A stretch of 64,000 bases of DNA, taken from NCBI RefSeq assembly GCF_030406325.1, contig NZ_JAUEQY010000004.1:248001-312000 (forward strand), in the 5' to 3' direction. Source of the DNA: Actinomadura sp. DC4. GTDB lineage: Bacteria; Actinomycetota; Actinomycetes; Streptosporangiales; Streptosporangiaceae. How positions within the stretch are numbered: position 1 is the first letter of the stretch; every line of letters starts with the position of its first letter. Positions 8,862 to 20,963 of this stretch are shown here, in pieces. The notes under the pieces were generated by a model, which did no database searches, was not told where the DNA came from, and worked only from the letters and a program-made list of their open reading frames with translations. A program made the position numbers and the translations under genes.

Positions 8862-11191
8862 GGGTGCCCCCCACCCGCCGTCGGCGAAAGGTCGCGGAAC
8901 GAGGCAGACCGGGAGGGAAGCGCAGGTCGATAATCATCCTCCTGCTGATGGCGGTCTTCGTGCTCAGCCCCCTGGGCGTCGCGAGCGCCGATCCGCCTAT
9001 CAACACCAACCCCAACGACGCCTGCTCGCCGGCCGACCATCCCTCCCCTGAGGAGTACGGCTCCGGCATCGACGGCATGGTCAAGCCCCCCGACTACCCG
9101 AGCGTGGAGCTGCAGAAGGCGAAGCCGGACAAGCTCACCTACTACGACCGCTACGGCACCGAGGGCCAGTCGTGGCACGCCGTCGACATGGGCTGCTCGG
9201 ACGCCATGGCGATGGTGGGCAACTCGATCTCCAACGTGGTCTTCACGCTCGCCAAGGCGTTCGACCGTACGACGATCACCATCTACCAGGCGGCGGCCTC
9301 GGAGTCGCTGCTCGGCTGGTTGAAGAAGACCGTCGACGGGGTCATCCACGGCATGGGCAACACCTTCGGCGCGAAGTACTGGTCGTGGGTGGTCATCCTC
9401 GGTGCGCTGTGGCTCGCCTGGTGGGGCCTGATCCGGCGAAGAGCGAGCCGCGTGGCCGAGGGCACCATCTGGATGGTCCTCGCGATGGTCGCGCTCGTCT
9501 GGCTGATCGGCAGACCCAGCGACTTCACGACGCTCGGCACGAAAGTGTCCAACGGCGCGACGACGGCGTTCAACGCCGCGCTGCCGCAGAGCAACGCCAA
9601 CGCCTCGGCGTGCATCCCGGGCGGGCCCGGCGCGCAACAGGCCGTGCAGGACGACTCGGTGACCCGCAACGCCAACGGCCTGTGGGTGACGCTCGTCTGC
9701 AAGCCGTGGCTGATGGGCGAGTTCGGCACCGACGACGCGAAGAGCAAGGTCGTCCAGGAGAACGGCGCCAAGCTGCTGTCGGCCCAGGCGGTCGACCTCA
9801 CCGAGGCCTACTCCGGCGCGAAGCCGAACGTCGACCAGAAGGCGGACGACTACAAGGCCGTCACCAAGAACATCAAGAACAACTATCCCGGCGTCTATCC
9901 GCTGTTCCAGGGCAAGAACTGGACGTCACGGCTCGCGGTGTCCTTCGGGGCGTTGCTCGCCGCGCTCGTCGCCGGGCTGCTCGTCCTCATCATCGCGGTC
10001 ATGCTGATGGTGTTGAAGATCTCGTTCCTGCTGCTCCTGGTGGCCGGGCCTATCTTCCTGGGCATCGGCATCCATCCGGGCATCGGCCGGGTCATCGCGG
10101 TGCGCTGGTTCGAGCTGTTGCTCTCCACACTGCTGAAACAGGCGGCCCTGATCGGGGTGCTCGCTCTACTGCTGTGGTGTTACGGCCTGGTGATGGCCGA
10201 GAGCCTGCCGTGGGGGCTGCAGATCCTGCTCATCTCACTGGTCACGCTCGCGGCGTTCATCTACCGCAAGCCGTTCCAGCACCTGTTCGCCGCCGTCGGC
10301 TACTCGGCCGTCGGTTCGCGGAAGAGCGAGGAACACGTCGAGCGCGCCGTCCGTGAGACGCGCAAGCGCAGCACGGCGGTGGCCGCGGCGGCGGTGCCGG
10401 GTACCGCCGGCTACCGGTTCGGCCGGTGGGCCAAGCGGGAGGCCGGTCCCACGGCGACCGCGCCGAGCCTCGTCATGGTCGACGACGCACGCGACGCCGA
10501 CATCGGCCGCGACCAGGCCGGCGCCGGCGGTGCGGCGGTCGGGTCCGAGCGGCGCGGACGTGCCTCGCAGCTCGCGGCCAAGGCGGCCGGCACCCCACGC
10601 GGAAGCGCGCCGCCGCTCAACCTGTCCCCGCGCTCCCAGCCCCCGGCGACACCGTCCGGCGGCAAGGTGAACGGCGGGACCGCCGTCGGCCCGCGCTCCG
10701 GCCGGTCCGGATCCGCCCCACCGCGCGAACCCGCGGCGCCCAGCGGCGGCGGCAACCGGCCGCCCGCGGCGCCGGTCGGCCCGAGCTGGGGCACCGGCGG
10801 CCGAGGTGGCGGGCAGAGTTCCGGAGGCGGGACACCGCCACGCCGTCAGGGCGGCGAGAACGGCGGCCGCGGCTGGTTCGGCGGTGGCAACGGCAGGGAC
10901 GGCGCGTCCTCCGGCGGCGGGTCCGGCGGCGGGCGGGGCTGGCTCGGCGGCGGGTCCGGCGGGCGTACGGCGCCGCGCGGCGACTCGGGCGGCCCGAGCA
11001 CGCCCAAGAGCGCACCGGGCCGCGGCACTCCCAAACGAGATCCCGCGGCGGCCGGTTCGGGCCAGAGCGACACCGGCGGCGACGGAGGCGGCCGGCAGGC
11101 GCCGCCGTTGTGGTCCGGCAAGTCTCGCGAGGACGCCCCGGCGATGCCGTTCTGGCTGCGCCCGGTGAAGAGCGACGACGGCGAAGAGTGA
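8858..11191 (+). CDS. Polytopic T4SS membrane protein, VirB6/TcpH/TrbL-like
   Basis: A 777-residue product. A signal-like helix (about 24-44, SIIILLLMAVFVLSPLGVAS) is followed by an extracellular region and about six membrane helices, including YWSWVVILGALWLAWWGL, TIWMVLAMVALVWLIG, a long double segment around VAGLLVLIIAVMLMVLKI, and KQAALIGVLALLLWCYGLV. After the last helix (IYRKPFQHLF) comes a tail of about 280 residues, basic at first and then extremely Gly/Pro/Arg-rich. This architecture fits the channel-forming VirB6/TcpH class. The start overlaps the VirB4-like stop (ATGA) with AGGAGG seven bases upstream, so translation is coupled. The glycine-rich tail probably lies in the cytoplasm and may contact the other low-complexity partner encoded at 2339. 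Confidence 0.82.
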   Translation: MRVPPTRRRRKVAERGRPGGKRRSIIILLLMAVFVLSPLGVASADPPINTNPNDACSPADHPSPEEYGSGIDGMVKPPDYPSVELQKAKPDKLTYYDRYGTEGQSWHAVDMGCSDAMAMVGNSISNVVFTLAKAFDRTTITIYQAAASESLLGWLKKTVDGVIHGMGNTFGAKYWSWVVILGALWLAWWGLIRRRASRVAEGTIWMVLAMVALVWLIGRPSDFTTLGTKVSNGATTAFNAALPQSNANASACIPGGPGAQQAVQDDSVTRNANGLWVTLVCKPWLMGEFGTDDAKSKVVQENGAKLLSAQAVDLTEAYSGAKPNVDQKADDYKAVTKNIKNNYPGVYPLFQGKNWTSRLAVSFGALLAALVAGLLVLIIAVMLMVLKISFLLLLVAGPIFLGIGIHPGIGRVIAVRWFELLLSTLLKQAALIGVLALLLWCYGLVMAESLPWGLQILLISLVTLAAFIYRKPFQHLFAAVGYSAVGSRKSEEHVERAVRETRKRSTAVAAAAVPGTAGYRFGRWAKREAGPTATAPSLVMVDDARDADIGRDQAGAGGAAVGSERRGRASQLAAKAAGTPRGSAPPLNLSPRSQPPATPSGGKVNGGTAVGPRSGRSGSAPPREPAAPSGGGNRPPAAPVGPSWGTGGRGGGQSSGGGTPPRRQGGENGGRGWFGGGNGRDGASSGGGSGGGRGWLGGGSGGRTAPRGDSGGPSTPKSAPGRGTPKRDPAAAGSGQSDTGGDGGGRQAPPLWSGKSREDAPAMPFWLRPVKSDDGEE

Positions 11192-11198
11192 GTGGTCG

Positions 11199-11822
11199 AT
11201 GGATCTGACGGATCGCCAGCGCAAGCTCCTGTTCGCGGGGCTGGTCGTCGTGTTGGCCGCCGCCGGTGTCTTCCTCACGATCGGAAGTGGAAGCCACCGG
11301 CACACTCGGAGCGTACGCGCGAGCACGCCGACCTCGGCCGCGCCGGCGCCGACGAGCAGCGCTCCGGCGGTGAGCGGGCCGACGCCGTCGCCGGAGTCGT
11401 ACGACATCTACTCGATGCTGCCCTTCTCCCAGAAGGACTTCACCACCGCGGCGGACGTCGCCCGGCGCTTCACCGTGGCGTACGGGACGTACCGGTTCGA
11501 CGAGGACCCGAAGGCCTACGTCGACCGGATGCGCCCCATGGTCACGCCCGACCTCGCCACCCAGCTGGACCAGGGCGCGGCGGCGCCCGGCGTGCTGGCA
11601 CAGCGGAAGCAGGACCAGGAGGTCTCCACGTCCGACGCCACGCTGGACTCGCTCCGCGACATGGCAAAGGACCAGCTCATCTTTCTCGCCACCGGAAAGC
11701 AGCACGTCACCAAAGGAGGCAAGACCAGCGAGACCAGCCAGCAGTACGCCGTCACCATGACGCGGTCCGGCGGCGGCTGGGTGGTGTTCGCGTTCGCACC
11801 GGCAGACGTAGGTGATAAGTGA
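11199..11822 (+). CDS. Membrane-anchored T4SS accessory protein, probably VirB8/NTF2-like
   Basis: A 207-residue protein: an N-terminal membrane anchor (KLLFAGLVVVLAAAGVFLTIG, about 9-29), a Ser/Thr/Ala/Pro-rich spacer (about 38-65) and a globular extracytoplasmic domain (FTTAADVARRFTVAYGTYRFDEDPKAYVDRMRPMV ... YAVTMTRSGGGWVVFAFAPA). The pattern of a helix, a mobile Ala/Pro spacer and a final two-strand hairpin with GGWVVFAF resembles the single NTF2-like domains that accompany TcpC proteins. It lies 7 bases after the VirB6-like gene and overlaps the region before the hydrolase start. No catalytic motif is visible. Confidence 0.7.
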   Translation: MDLTDRQRKLLFAGLVVVLAAAGVFLTIGSGSHRHTRSVRASTPTSAAPAPTSSAPAVSGPTPSPESYDIYSMLPFSQKDFTTAADVARRFTVAYGTYRFDEDPKAYVDRMRPMVTPDLATQLDQGAAAPGVLAQRKQDQEVSTSDATLDSLRDMAKDQLIFLATGKQHVTKGGKTSETSQQYAVTMTRSGGGWVVFAFAPADVGDK

Positions 11823-11832
11823 GAGGCATCAG

Positions 11833-12966
11833 ATGAAGCTTTGCCGGCATCGCGGCATCGACTTCGGGGGGCGTGGCGTTGGCCGTCGGATTATCTCCCT
11901 CAACCGTCTCGCAAGGACCGACCACGGCGCGGTCCGGCTACCGATCATCATCATCGCGGGAGCCGCTTCACTGTTCATGATGAGCCTGGTGGCGATCCCG
12001 CTGTTCTTCGGCGCGAACCAGCTCTACCAGGGCGCGGGCAGCGGCGGTGACTGCACGGACACCTCCAGTGCGGGCACGCAGCCGCAGCAGTCGGGCGAGG
12101 CCAGCGGCATCCCGTCCAACTACCTCGCGATCTACAAGAAGGCCGGTCAGCAGTACGGCATCCCCTGGAACGTCCTGGCCGGCATCGGATGGGTGGAGAC
12201 CCACCACGGCCAGCTCAACGCGGCCGGAGTGACCAGCGGCGAGAACTTCGCGCACGCCGGCGGCCCCATGCAGTTCATCCCCGGCACCTGGGCGAGCTTC
12301 GGAGTGGACGGCAACAACGACGGGAAGAAGGACCGCTACGACCCCGCGGACGCCATTCCCGCCGCCGCCCGCTATCTGAAGCACAGCGGCGCGCCGACCC
12401 ACATGCGCACCGCCATCTTCGCCTACAACCACCTGGTCTCGTACGTGAACAACGTCCTGTCGACGGCGCAGAAGTACGCGAGCGGCAGCTTCGACGTGGT
12501 GCAGGCCAACGGCCCGGCATGCGTCGACATGAACGGCGCCCCCGCCGCCCCGAACGCCGTCGTCGCGAAGGTCATCACGTTCGCGAAGGCACAGCTCGGC
12601 AAGCCGTACGTCTACGGAGCCGTCGGCCCGAACAGCTTCGACTGCTCCGGCCTGACCAGCGCGGCGTACCGCAGCGCCGGCGTCACCATCCCCCGGCTGT
12701 CCGATGCCCAGTACTGGTGGGGCGCGTCGGTGCCCAGGGGCAAGGAACTGCCCGGTGACCTGGTCTACTTCGACTACAAACACGGCCACAGCGGGCCTGG
12801 CCATGTCGGCATCGTCTACAACCCGCAGAAGGGCATGATGATCGTCGCGCCGCACACGGGCGACGTGGTGAAGCTGCAGAACTACAAGACCTATCCCGGC
12901 GGGGCGGTCGGCTTCACCCGGCCGACCGCGCACAACGGTCACAACGGCCCGACGAAGCGGCTCTGA
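11833..12966 (+). CDS. Bifunctional peptidoglycan hydrolase: lytic transglycosylase + NlpC/P60 (TcpG/VirB1-like)
   Basis: A 377-residue protein. After a basic N-terminus there is one membrane anchor (about 36-58, LPIIIIAGAASLFMMSLVAI). Next is a soluble lytic transglycosylase domain with the catalytic Glu122 in GIGWVETHHG and the supporting segments GGPMQFIPGTWASF and IFAYNH. The C-terminal NlpC/P60 domain has Cys271 (FDCSGL), His324 (GPGHVGIV) and His341 (APHTGD). It would cut both glycan strands and stem peptides to open the wall for a T4SS-like channel. ATG 11833 has GAGAGG six bases upstream; an in-frame GTG at 11812 overlaps the previous gene and is less likely. It is the last gene of the operon, followed by a strong hairpin. 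Confidence 0.93.
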   Translation: MKLCRHRGIDFGGRGVGRRIISLNRLARTDHGAVRLPIIIIAGAASLFMMSLVAIPLFFGANQLYQGAGSGGDCTDTSSAGTQPQQSGEASGIPSNYLAIYKKAGQQYGIPWNVLAGIGWVETHHGQLNAAGVTSGENFAHAGGPMQFIPGTWASFGVDGNNDGKKDRYDPADAIPAAARYLKHSGAPTHMRTAIFAYNHLVSYVNNVLSTAQKYASGSFDVVQANGPACVDMNGAPAAPNAVVAKVITFAKAQLGKPYVYGAVGPNSFDCSGLTSAAYRSAGVTIPRLSDAQYWWGASVPRGKELPGDLVYFDYKHGHSGPGHVGIVYNPQKGMMIVAPHTGDVVKLQNYKTYPGGAVGFTRPTAHNGHNGPTKRL

Positions 12967-12973
12967 GGATCGA

Positions 12974-13006
12974 GGCCGGCGCGGACGAGGGGTTCCCGCG
13001 CCGGCC
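12974..13006 (+). terminator. Hairpin terminator after the T4SS-like operon
   Basis: Perfect 11-bp arms, GGCCGGCGCGG (12974-12984) and its complement (12996-13006), enclose an 11-base loop and are followed by CGATTCTT. It sits 8 bases after the stop of the hydrolase gene. Confidence 0.75.
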
Positions 13007-13136
13007 CGATTCTTCCGCGGGCCTTCTCACCGGTTCGTCGTCTCGGCCGGCCGGCGGCGAAGCCGCCCGGTGTCGGGCGGCGGTGCGTTACGGTGCGGCG
13101 GACCGGGTCACCGGCTAGTGAGAGGGACGGTGTGCC

Positions 13137-13526
13137 ATGCCCAGCCTTGTCGTAGGCGCGGCGATCATCGCCGACGGGCGGCTGCTGGCCGCGCAGCGGG
13201 CGATGCCGCCCGAGCTCGCGGGCGGCTGGGAGTTTCCCGGCGGCAAGGTCGAGCCCGGGGAGACCGACGAAGAGGCGCTCGCCCGTGAATGCAGAGAAGA
13301 GCTCGGGGTCGACGTCACCGTGGGCCGGCAGGTGGGCGAGGATTGGCCGCTCCACAACGGTTACGTCATGCACGTCTGGACCGCCACGATCGCGAACGGC
13401 GAGCCGGCCGCGCTCGAGCACTCCGACCTGCGCTGGCTGAGCGAGGGCGAGCTGCTCGACGTGCCCTGGCTGCCGGCCGACCTCCGCGTGATCGAGGCGC
13501 TCCGCGTCCACCTGAAGGAGTCCTGA
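13137..13526 (+). CDS. NUDIX hydrolase, MutT family
   Basis: A 129-residue protein with a full NUDIX box: [22 protein letters not shown] matches GX5EX7REUXEEXGU (shown by its Gly, Glu, Arg-Glu and Glu-Glu positions). The opening [17 protein letters not shown] and the WEFPGGK segment are typical of MutT/8-oxo-dGTP diphosphatases that sanitise the nucleotide pool. GAGAGGGA upstream supports ATG 13137. The stop overlaps the start of the next gene (TGATG). The exact substrate cannot be told from sequence. Confidence 0.92.
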   Translation: MPSLVVGAAIIADGRLLAAQRAMPPELAGGWEFPGGKVEPGETDEEALARECREELGVDVTVGRQVGEDWPLHNGYVMHVWTATIANGEPAALEHSDLRWLSEGELLDVPWLPADLRVIEALRVHLKES

Positions 13527-13819
13527 TGATCGTTGCCTTCTCCGTGACCCCGCTGGGCGTCGGCGAGTCGGTGGGGGAGTACGTCGCCGAGGCCGTACGC
13601 GTCGTACGGGAGAGCGGGCTGCCCAACCGTACCGACGCGATGTTCACCAGCGTCGAGGGCGAGTGGGACGAGGTGATGGACGTCGTACGCCGTGCCGTCG
13701 ACGCGGTCGCGGCCCGGGCTCCGCGGGTCAGCCTGGTCCTCAAGGCCGACGTCCGCGCGGACGTCACGGACGGGCTGACCGGCAAGGTCGAGACGATCGA
13801 GCGCCACCTCGGCGCCTGA
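13526..13819 (+). CDS. MTH1187/DUF77-family thiamine-binding-type protein
   Basis: A 97-residue protein, typical length for the family. It begins [23 protein letters not shown] and contains the conserved [28 protein letters not shown] (in part) of the MTH1187/YkoF-like fold, which forms a ferredoxin-like dimer that binds thiamine or a related ligand. The start overlaps the MutT stop by one base and GAAGGAG lies five bases upstream, so the two genes are co-translated. No role for the pairing is evident. Confidence 0.85.
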   Translation: MIVAFSVTPLGVGESVGEYVAEAVRVVRESGLPNRTDAMFTSVEGEWDEVMDVVRRAVDAVAARAPRVSLVLKADVRADVTDGLTGKVETIERHLGA

Positions 13820-14010
13820 GGCCGGCAGGAGGTACGGCCGACGCGGCGGGCCGGGACTCAGCGGCCGGGACGGCGAACGCGGGGCGCCCCGGTGAATGCT
13901 CCGGCCAGGATCGGGACGCCCCGCACACTCGTTCGACGCTAGGCCGGGGCGATCGGTTGCCGTTGAAAGCCGGAAGATCGGGGCACTTGCCCCAGACCTG
14001 CCGCGAGGCG

Positions 14011-14040
14011 ACCAAGGAGCCTTGGTTCGCCAAGTAGACT
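14011..14040 (+). promoter_or_regulatory. Palindrome and possible -10 upstream of typA
   Basis: ACCAAGG and CCTTGGT (14011-14026, two-base spacer) form an inverted repeat; TAGACT (14035-14040) matches TAnnnT about 60 bases before typA. A matching -35 is not obvious. This may be an operator-promoter element of typA. Confidence 0.3.
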
Positions 14041-14099
14041 AGATAGCGCCGCGCGGATTCCGCGGCGACTCCCAGACCCACGAAGCGAGACCCGTACGC

Positions 14100-15951
<1,852 letters not shown>

Positions 15952-15956
<5 letters not shown>

Positions 15957-15971
15957 GCCGTACGGCTCAGC
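15952..15971 (+). terminator. Perfect 20-bp palindrome over the typA stop codon
   Basis: GCTGAGCCG TA CGGCTCAGC reads the same on both strands and includes the TGA stop (15954-15956). It can form a short hairpin and may end or stabilise the typA transcript; there is no T tract. Confidence 0.4.
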
Positions 15972-16247
15972 GCCCACGCCGCACGAACGCCGCCGCCGCC
16001 GACTCCAGGCGCGACGGCTGAGGGGAACGGCTCGGCGCCCGCATCGGCGCGCTGCCGGAGGGTGTGCGCGAACCCTCCGCACAGCCGGGGGGAACGGCTC
16101 GGTGTCCGCGCCGGCGCGTAGGTCGCTGCCGGCGGGTGTGCGGAGCCGCTCCGGGCGCGATGCCGCCGCGCAGCTGAAGAGGAACGCCTCGGCGGTCGTT
16201 CCGGGCAGTCGAGGGGAGCGGCTCAGCGGTCGCGTTCGCGTCGGCGG
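15957..16247 (+). repeat. Degenerate repeat cluster built on GGGGAACGGCTCGGCG
   Basis: Copies or partial copies start near 15960, 16022, 16088, 16179 and 16213. The best pair (16022 and 16088, 66 bases apart) shares GGGGAACGGCTCGG followed by CCGC, GGCGCG, CTGCCGG and GGTGTGCG. The cluster fills the gap between typA and the convergent gene and reaches into the last codons of that gene. No ORF of its own is credible here. Confidence 0.5.
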
Positions 16248-17439
16248 GCGCGCGGTTGCTGGCGCGTACGGCGTGGCTGGGCGACCGGCAGGCGCTGCTC
16301 CCCCGGCTCGACGCGCCAGCGTACGTCGGCGTGGATGCCGGCGGCGTCCAGGCGGGCGCGTGCGGCCTCGAACGACGCGCACCACTGCTCCTCGCGTTCG
16401 ACGTCGAGGCGGCGCTGGTCGGCGCTCTCACCGGGTTCGGTGCGCAGCAGCGCCATGCGTACCTGCCGTGCGTCCTCGACCCGTATCTTGATCGCGTGCT
16501 GGGTCCAGTCGCCCCTGGTCAGCACGGCCTCTCCGTCGTTGGCGGTGAGGGTCTCGAAGCCCTCGTCCACCTCATAACCCAGCTCCTCGAAGGCCTCCTG
16601 GATCGCCGCCGTGACGTAGCGGTGCTCGGCCTCGCGCTGCAGGTCGGCGACCAGCCGGACGGCCTCGGCGCGCAGGTCCGCGTCGAACGGCCGGGTGCCG
16701 TCGGCGATCTCGCCGAGCCGGGCGCGTACGGTCTCGGCGTCGGGGTGGGCGGCAAGCTCGCGGAGGAACCGCGCCGCAGCGGCCCGGTCGTCGCGTCCGC
16801 CGCGCGCCCGTTCGTTCGCCTTCTGGATGCGGATGCGCACCTCGGTGAGGCGGCTCTCGGCCTCGCCCTGCGTGGTCGCGGCGGCGGCCTGCTCGGCGGC
16901 CTCGGTGACGGCCCGCCGGTCGTCGTCGGTGATGTCGGGCAGCAGCCGGGCGAGGACCCGCGCCATCGTCGTCGCGAGCGCGGACGGCGGGGTGGCGGCC
17001 GGGTCCTGCGGGGTCGCCTGCAGCGACTCCGGCGCGGCGAAGATGCGATCCGTCGCGTCCGAGGCGATGACCGTGGCGAGCGACTCTTCGGCCGCGACGA
17101 GCGTCGTGTCGGTCTCGGTGCACCAGGCGACGAGCTCCTCGGCGGTCTGCTCGGTCGGCTCGAGGGGCGTGGGCAGCGCGAGCTCGGCGTGGTGACGCCG
17201 GGCGGAGGAGGCGAGCGCGGCGATGCGGGCGTTGCGGTCGAGCACCTCGGCGATCGCCTGCTCGTGCCGCTGGATCTCCTGGAGCCGCCGGGCGCGGATC
17301 TCGGCGCGTTCTTCGGCCAGCCCGGCGAGCACACCGGTGCCCGCGGCGGCCAGCCCGGCCGCGCCGCCGAGCACGCGGATGAGGCCCAGGCTCGCGATGA
17401 CCGCCGCGTCCAGGGCGATGTCCGCTTCGACGCCGCTGC

Positions 17440-17443
<4 letters not shown>
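16223..17443 (-). CDS. Coiled-coil protein of unknown function coupled to the kinase gene
   Basis: A 406-residue product. Residues ~8-45 are hydrophobic and small-residue-rich (VIASLGLIRVLGGAAGLAAAGTGVLAGL), followed by a long charged helical region (ERAEIRARRLQEIQRHEQAI ...) likely to form coiled coil, and a C-terminal globular segment (GYEVDEGFETLTANDGEAVL ... AIKIRVEDARQVRMALL) that looks like a small alpha/beta domain. I do not recognise the family. The GTG start overlaps the kinase stop (GTGA), with a GGGGGGA ribosome site, so the two products are made together; a role as kinase substrate or adaptor is inference. Confidence 0.75.
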
Positions 17444-19797
<2,354 letters not shown>

Positions 19798-19867
19798 TAC
19801 CCGTCCCTCGCCACGTCCGCCGTTGCCTCCGCGAGCCTAACGCGCCCGCGCGCGCCCCGGACAGGGA

Positions 19868-20416
19868 TCAGCGCTCCTCCCGCTCCCGCAGTGCCTTCAG
19901 ATGCTCGGTAATCTTGAACTGGTTGATGATGAACTCGAGGAACATGCGGGTCGAGAGCAGACCGGACACCCAGACGATCGGCGTCGCGACGAGTGTGGCG
20001 AGCGCCAGGGGCTTGTTCCAGACCGAGAAGCTCCAGACGAAGAGCAACATGACGAGCGCGACCAGCGAATAGACCACGATCGCCATCATGTAGGACGCCT
20101 TGATCATCTTCGTCGTGACCATGTGGTCGAAGTTGACGTCGAGGAGCGCGCCGAAAAAGCCCGTTTTATCCTTCGGGCCGCGCGCGGGAGGCTGCTGCTG
20201 GGGCGTGTCGTAGCCGGGCGGCGGGCCCTGCCAGCCGCCGGGAGGCTGCTGCTGCGGCGGGCCTTGGTAGTAGTGCGGCTCACCTTGGTAGGGCGGTTCG
20301 CCCTGGTAGGGCGGCTCGCTCTGATAAGGCGGCGGACCGCCTGGGTACGACGTCGGGGGCTCGCCCTGCCGGGGTGGCGGGGGACGGCGCCCGGGATCGT
20401 CGTGGGGGTTGGACAT
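19868..20416 (-). CDS. DUF4282 membrane protein with Pro/Tyr/Gln-rich N-terminus
   Basis: A 182-residue protein. The first ~95 residues are Pro-rich with short tandem motifs (PPYQSEPPYQGEPPYQGEP, then QQQPPGG). The C-terminal half matches the DUF4282 pattern: GFFGALLDVNFDHMVTTKMIK, then two membrane helices (MMAIVVYSLVALVMLLFVWSF and ALATLVATPIVWVSGLLST) and a helix LEFIINQFKITEHL. ATG 20416 is preferred over the upstream in-frame 20443 because GAGGAG is 6 bases upstream and the sequence begins MSNPHDDPG. It is co-directional with the kinase genes and may sit in the same unit. Function unknown. Confidence 0.85.
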   Translation of the reverse strand: MSNPHDDPGRRPPPPRQGEPPTSYPGGPPPYQSEPPYQGEPPYQGEPHYYQGPPQQQPPGGWQGPPPGYDTPQQQPPARGPKDKTGFFGALLDVNFDHMVTTKMIKASYMMAIVVYSLVALVMLLFVWSFSVWNKPLALATLVATPIVWVSGLLSTRMFLEFIINQFKITEHLKALREREER

Positions 20417-20708
20417 CTCGGTCTCCTCGGCTGCCACTGTCAAAGGCTAGACCGATGAGGGCGTGAGTTCACCGGACCATGCCGATCGGGTTCGGTATCG
20501 GGGGCGAAAACCCTGGTCATCGTCGTTGGACACGGGTCCATCGGGCTCCCGGACGTTGCAAATCGCGATGAATGGTCATTTCGAAGGCGCCTGCCGGATA
20601 TGGATGAACGGTAAATGCGGCGGCCATGGGACCGGATATCCGCCGAGGCTGACTTTGTCGGGGCGGTGTGACAACATCGTTGGCGTCTTACGGCAAGGGG
20701 AGGTTGTC
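20417..20708. other. Divergent intergenic region upstream of the WXG-like cassette
   Basis: This stretch of about 290 bases is less GC-rich than its surroundings and contains no convincing gene. It must hold the promoters of the divergent DUF4282 and WXG-like genes. The only local symmetry I see is TTGTC(N10)GACAA at about 20657-20676. A continuous frame through it on the plus strand has atypical codons and no ribosome site. Confidence 0.4.
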
Positions 20709-20963
20709 GTGGCCGACGGGGACATCCGGTTATTGCGGCAGCGGTTGCAGGCTGCCGTCACCCGGATTCAACGGCTTTCCGACGATTACTGGCACACTCT
20801 GGACTCGACCTGCGGGGCGATGGAGGACGACGCCTGGATGGGCCCGGCCGGCCGGCGGTTCGGCTCCGCGGTGCGGGCGGACCGCGGTGAGCTGCAGGGC
20901 GAGCTCGCAAAGGCCGTACGCCTGGCGCGGGACGAGCTCGCCGGGCTGCCCAAGAGCCCATGA
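20709..20963 (+). CDS. Small WXG100-like (ESAT-6-like) protein
   Basis: An 84-residue, almost wholly helical protein: RLLRQRLQAAVTRIQRLSDDYWHTL, a turn around CGAMEDDAWMGPAGRRF, then SAVRADRGELQGELAKAVRLARDEL. Two helices joined at a W-M-G turn are the WXG100 hallmark of type VII secretion substrates. The GTG at 20709 is chosen for AAGGGGAGG five bases upstream; an upstream extension in this frame is not protein-like. Codon 8 is TTA, followed by TTG. The stop overlaps the next start (ATGA). No EccC-type ATPase is in the window, so secretion is inferred only. Confidence 0.7.
   Translation: MADGDIRLLRQRLQAAVTRIQRLSDDYWHTLDSTCGAMEDDAWMGPAGRRFGSAVRADRGELQGELAKAVRLARDELAGLPKSP

Noticed and set aside
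831-12966. An integrative conjugative element of the AICE type
   Set aside because: AICEs use an FtsK-like TraB plus integrase and replication genes; none are present, and core genes flank the locus on both sides.
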